In this document: in pieces, positions 59,977-64,000 of the stretch
Layout of the letters: the number at the start of each line of letters is the position of its first letter
Numbering within the stretch: position 1 is the first letter of the stretch
Program-made: the position numbers and the translations under genes
Assembly: GCF_002105155.1 (NCBI RefSeq)
Contig: NW_019028983.1
Coordinates: 186,001 to 250,000 of the forward strand
Direction: 5' to 3'
Length of the DNA stretch: 64,000 nucleotides
Source: Lobosporangium transversale
Lineage: Eukaryota > Mortierellomycota > Mortierellomycetes > Mortierellales > Mortierellaceae
The notes under the pieces: model-generated
What the model was told of the DNA's origin: nothing
Database searches by the model: none
What the model saw: only the letters and a program-made list of their open reading frames with translations

Positions 59977-60680
59977 GCCTTAATGCTCTTCTCTAACAGC
60001 TCATGCCTGAGCAGAAAAAAAAAATATACATTAACCATACCAATGGATAGATAGATTTAAAAAAACTTTGATCATCCTATTAAGTGCTCATTCATTAATG
60101 GAGCTACTTTGGTTAAATGCTAGGGTAAGCTTTATTAAATATTATTGTTATTTTATTATTCTATACTAGATGAATTTGAGGGGGGCAAAGATGACTTTGG
60201 GGAAAAATAAAAGCCGACGGCGGCATAGAATAACATAGATCTAACTTTGATAAAAAGCAAGAAAAAATAACTTGCATGAACGCCCATTAGGCTGTATAAT
60301 TCAACAAAAGTACCATTGAATTATTCCACCTCTCCTTTTCCTCCTTTTTTTATTCTTTCGCGTTTTTTCAGTTGTTATTGCAGTAACAAAATACTTTCAT
60401 AACAGATTTAGTATCTTTTGTTACATGTGTTAACACAACTGTCATACAACCCTAACTCTTAGACCACCTACCCCATTAGTATATGTAGTAGTCGATTGAA
60501 GCAAAAAGAAAACAAAGGAAAAGAAAAAAAGGCAAATTTTTGGTATTATATTGAAACGATACTAATGATAAAAAAAAAAAAAGAGAGATAATACCAGTAT
60601 AGTTAACTAGATCCAAAGAACTAATAATTAAAAAACAATTATAAAACTATAAGCAATCGCGTCTTTTTTTTTCAGGTTAA
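58605..60680. other. Spacer between UNC93-like copies 1 and 2
   Basis: About 2 kb of AT-rich DNA with A/T runs (for example 59958-59976) and no coding signal. Confidence 0.6.
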
Positions 60681-62216
60681 TTAAGCCTTGACGTCCTCAA
60701 AGCTAGCCTCATGCTTTTCGGTAGAGCCTTCATCCTCAACGGTATGATCTTGAACAGCTTTGAAAACCACAGGAACTGCGCCGAGGAGACCGGCGAAGAT
60801 AAGGACGACAAGAACAATGAGCTCACCCATTCCATTACCAGTAACGTTAAAGGCATTTCTACCTTCAGAGGGTGCAGTACCAATGATTGAAGTTTGAACA
60901 AGAGGAGAAAAAACGTTACCCAAGTTCTGAGCAAACTTGTAGAAACCAGCGAATCGAGCTGCTTGCTTGGTATCATTGGTAAGAGCACCCATGATCCAGT
61001 ATGAGAATCCTTGGTACATGGCATCAGTGGCACCATAGAAGAAGTAAAGGAAGAAAGGTCCGATGTACTCGCTGGAGTTGTCGACCATATCGATCTTAAG
61101 ATAATCGTCAGGGTTCTTGACCCAGACTCCCTTCTCATTCTGAATAGCGCTCTTAGGTCCCCACTTGGTCTGGAAAATAATTCCTCCAATGTACACTGCG
61201 AGCAAAGTAAGAGTAAGGGTAAGAAGACCATAGCGAGCACGAATGCGTCGAGTCCATGAAGCGTAATCCAAAAGACGACCGAACAAGATCGAGGCAAAAA
61301 TTTGAGCCAACCAGTAGCACATCGAGTTCATGGAACGAGTGCGGAGTGAGAAGTTGGAAGAGTTCAAGAAGAAGTGGTAGGTGTAGAACCAGTTGGAGGT
61401 CAAGAACATGGGGAAAAGGGCCAACATACGCCAGTCCTTGAACAGGGCGAAGACAGACATGAGCTCGGAGATAGGGCTTGAGTACTTGATAATGACGATA
61501 CGAGACCCATCCTTACGGACAACCTTTGAGGGAGGCAACAACAACAAGGTGAGGAAAGCACCGAATGTCATGACAACCATGTAGGCAATGTAAGCAGAGT
61601 CACTAGCACTAGTAGCTTTGCCGTTCCAGGAGATGCCGAGAGGAATAGCGTTGCCAAGAACAGAACCGCAGTTGAAGATGGCCCAGAAGATCGAGAAGTA
61701 CTTGCCCTTCTCGCCTTCCTCGGGGTATCCCATCATGACAGCACCTTGAGCAGTCCACAACCAACCAGCTCCAATACCAAGCAAGCAAGAAGAGACGACA
61801 ATAAAAGCGATAGATGAAATGTGAGCGTAAGCCAAGTAAGATCCGACGTACAAAACGTAAGTCAAACCACCAACGATGAGAAGGAGGCGATGGCCAAAGA
61901 TGTTGAACAAAGCACCAGCAAAGAGAGAAGAGACAGCGAACATGGCATTAAGGGCAACGACTGAAGTGTTTCCGACATCAGAATCTTTTGGGTCGAGACC
62001 ATAAGAACCAGTTCCGCTCAAAGAGTTGTACATTCCTGGACAACAGAAGCAAATGAACCCCTACAGATGCAATCAAGAACAAATTTAAATTAAAGACGTC
62101 GTTATTGCAGGTTAACTCACAATGGAATATTTTCCCGTGATCGGAGCAGGTTAACACAATAAGGAAATTCAACCTACCAGAATAATAATCTGAGTCAAGG
62201 GATCAGAAAACTTCAT
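60681..62216 (-). CDS. UNC93-like MFS transporter, array copy 2
   Basis: Exons 62178-62216 and 60681-62060 give 472 aa, with the intron at exactly the same position (after codon 13, phase 0) as in copy 1. It is the most divergent in the third TM region (TSVVALNAMFAV) and in the C-terminal 70 residues (for example IGTAPSEGRNAFNVTG), but nearly identical elsewhere. Long stretches of nucleotide identity with copy 1 include synonymous sites, suggesting recent duplication or gene conversion. The leader region carries a 70-bp tandem duplication (62220-62359). Substrate unknown. Confidence 0.9.
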
Positions 62217-63307
62217 GACGAAGGATTAATGTAGAAACAAAAAGGGAAAGCGGATGAAAAAGAGAAGAGGTTAGGACAGCGAAGATGATGAAGGATTAAT
62301 ATAGAAACAAAAAGGGGAAACGGATGAAAAAGAGAAGAGGGGAAGAGAGTGAAGATGATGAACGAGCGAGTTTGGGACCAAAACTGTGAAGAAGAAGTGG
62401 TATTTAAGGAGACATTTTATAGCATTTTGTTACCCCTACAGCCCTCTTCTCCTCTTGTATTGAAAGAAGGATAGAGTAGAGCAGAATGTAGTGGCGGCTA
62501 GAAAGTGGAGACCAATGCGACCGTGCGACATTGTTTACTATGTGGATCCCTCAGAGGCTGTCTTTTGTTGTTCCCGCGCCTGCATGAGATAGCGGCTTGT
62601 ACAGAAGTAAACATCAGATAGTAGCAGTGGAGTTGCGATAGAAACTGAATTGAGAGCCAATCGACACTTTCAGGGCGAAGTATGGATTCTTTGCTTGCAT
62701 TCATGTCAACTTCCCATGGTGGATATTCACTGGTGATGCTTCTTCATTCCCCCTCTACCGCATCAGTGGGGAGAATAGCATCTAACCCACAACTATAATC
62801 ATAAATAAAAAAAGACAAAGCACATATATATATGGTTTTTGCATGTTGGGTATCGGGCACTCAGTCGAACAATTCATACTATTGTTTATTGTGGGTTGGC
62901 AATGGCATAGGCATAGATGTATAGTAAAAGGGACCAGAAAGGGCTTTAAATTAAACCATAAAGCGCCATTTAAGCCTTTATTTTCTGTCGCATAAACATC
63001 TGTAAATAAAATAAAAGGATGTCAGCAAGAATCAGTACCACCGAGGTATATTGTTGATCACAATTTCTTTTATCCTTCAACTACATTGCAGCCAACTTCA
63101 TAGTTGAAGCCTCATTCTTCAAAGACAACAAAATGTAAAGGACTTAAAAACCTGCTAGTAGTTTTTATTATCTTTTTGTGGGGTATAAAAGAGATTAACA
63201 AGAGCGACAAGGCAGATTTTAAATCACGTATTAAGAAAATGTTACTAATGATAAACATATCGGTATAAATGACTATAAAAAATAAATGAAATGAAGCTAT
63301 GAGTTAT
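62217..63307. other. Spacer between UNC93-like copies 2 and 3
   Basis: No gene supported; a 68-codon minus-strand frame at 62498-62704 has no recognisable features. Confidence 0.55.
62220..62359. repeat. Two 70-bp tandem repeats upstream of UNC93 copy 2
   Basis: GAAGGATTAATGTAGAAAC recurs at 62290 after a period of 70 bp, and the whole unit is conserved with a few substitutions. It begins 4 bp upstream of the start codon, so it spans the probable 5' UTR and core promoter. Confidence 0.85.
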
Positions 63308-64000
63308 TTAAGCCTTGACATCCTCAAAGCCAGCCTCCTGCTTCTCGCTAGACACCTCGTTCTCCTCGGCGGTGTGATCCTTAACAGCCTTGAAGACGAC
63401 AGGAGCAGCACCAAGGATTCCGACGAAGATGAGAACAATGACAACGATGAGTTCGCCCATACCACGACCACTGGCGTGAAGAGCATGGCTACCCTCTGAA
63501 GGTGCAACACCAATGGTTGAGGTCTGAACAAGAGGGGCAAAGATGGCACCCAGGTTCTGAACAAACTTGTAGAAACCAGCATAGCGAGCGGCCTGGTTGG
63601 TGTCGTTAGTAAGGGCACCCATGATCCAGTACGAGAATCCTTGGTACATGGCATCAGTGACACCATAGAAGAAGTAAAGGAAGAAAGGTCCGATGTAAGC
63701 GCTGGAGTTGTCAACCAAATCGATCTTAAGATAATCGTCAGGGTTCTTGACCCAGACTCCCTTCTCATTCTGAATAGCGCTCTTAGGTCCCCACTTGGTC
63801 TGGAAAGCAATAGCTCCGATGTATGTGGCAAGCAAGACGAGAGTAAGGGTAAGAAGACCAAATTTAGCACGAGTGCGGCGGGTCCATGAAGCGCGATCCA
63901 AAAGACGACCGAACAAGATCGAGGCAATAATTTGAGCCAACCAGTAGCAGAGTGAGTTCATGGAACGAGTGCGGAGTGAGAAGTTAAGAGAGTTGAGGGA
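63308..64000 (-). CDS. UNC93-like MFS transporter, array copy 3 (5' end outside window)
   Basis: The C-terminal 231 codons are present; the frame is open at the window edge. It is closest to copy 1: it shares WTRRTRAKFGLLTLT, the VGVAPSEGSHA-like loop (IGVAPSEGSHALHASGRG) and the tail EVSSEKQEAGFEDVKA. Exon 1 and the first seven or so TM segments would lie beyond position 64000. Confidence 0.9.
   Translation of the reverse strand, partial: SLNSLNFSLRTRSMNSLCYWLAQIIASILFGRLLDRASWTRRTRAKFGLLTLTLVLLATYIGAIAFQTKWGPKSAIQNEKGVWVKNPDDYLKIDLVDNSSAYIGPFFLYFFYGVTDAMYQGFSYWIMGALTNDTNQAARYAGFYKFVQNLGAIFAPLVQTSTIGVAPSEGSHALHASGRGMGELIVVIVLIFVGILGAAPVVFKAVKDHTAEENEVSSEKQEAGFEDVKA

Noticed and set aside
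62498-62704. 68-aa minus-strand ORF between UNC93 copies
   Set aside because: Length is within chance expectation, no motif, no promoter or splice support.

Overview
This is eukaryotic, almost certainly fungal, DNA. Genes are broken by short GT-AG introns that usually start GTAAG/GTATG/GTACG. The proteins include an ERD2 receptor, an Spc97-type gamma-tubulin complex protein, an m-AAA protease, a KEOPS Pcc1 subunit, a Cex1/SCYL1 pseudokinase and fungal UNC93-like carriers. AT-rich spacers and introns are full of A or T runs of about 20-45 nt. CPAF-like secreted S41 peptidases and lineage-specific GEVT/GEVK nuclease-like families together suggest early-diverging Mucoromycota, most likely a Mortierella relative. 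That placement is inference, not proof. All exon boundaries were worked out by hand from frame continuity, splice signals and family knowledge.

Layout. 0-7 kb: a partial secreted S41 peptidase (-), the KDEL receptor ERD2 (-) and a Ser-rich tail-anchored protein (-). 7-10.6 kb: no gene seen. 10.6-14.4 kb: SPC97/GCP2 (-, 11 exons). 16-18 kb: an unusual Dicer-like RNase III (+) with no helicase and a degenerate first RNase III domain. 19.1-25.9 kb: an accessory island holding a 215-bp direct repeat and two convergent paralogues of a lineage-specific family with PD-(D/E)XK-like motifs. 26.2-26.6 kb: a possible small two-exon gene. 27-31.4 kb: the m-AAA protease AFG3 and a four-TM protein. 31.4-35 kb: gene-poor, with a 65-bp palindromic MITE.

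35-41 kb: mitochondrial-type glutamate dehydrogenase (+), a three-KH RNA-binding protein (-) and, head to head with it, the small KEOPS gene PCC1 (+), whose three exons are easy to miss. 41.9-46.1 kb: a type I membrane protein (+) and a TPT/SLC35C2-like transporter (-), convergent. 47.1-55.5 kb: a small MGACC lipid-anchored protein (+), a mitochondrial TPR protein resembling Mgr3 (+), the Cex1/SCYL1 pseudokinase (-) and a WW-domain protein starting MGCTGSK (-). 57-64 kb: a tandem array of three UNC93-like MFS genes (-), the third cut by the window end.

Most genes are housekeeping: secretory retrieval, microtubule nucleation, mitochondrial proteolysis, nitrogen metabolism, tRNA modification and export. 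The striking part is 16-26 kb, where a reduced Dicer-like protein lies beside two fast-evolving nuclease-like paralogues and repeat copies that differ only by transitions.
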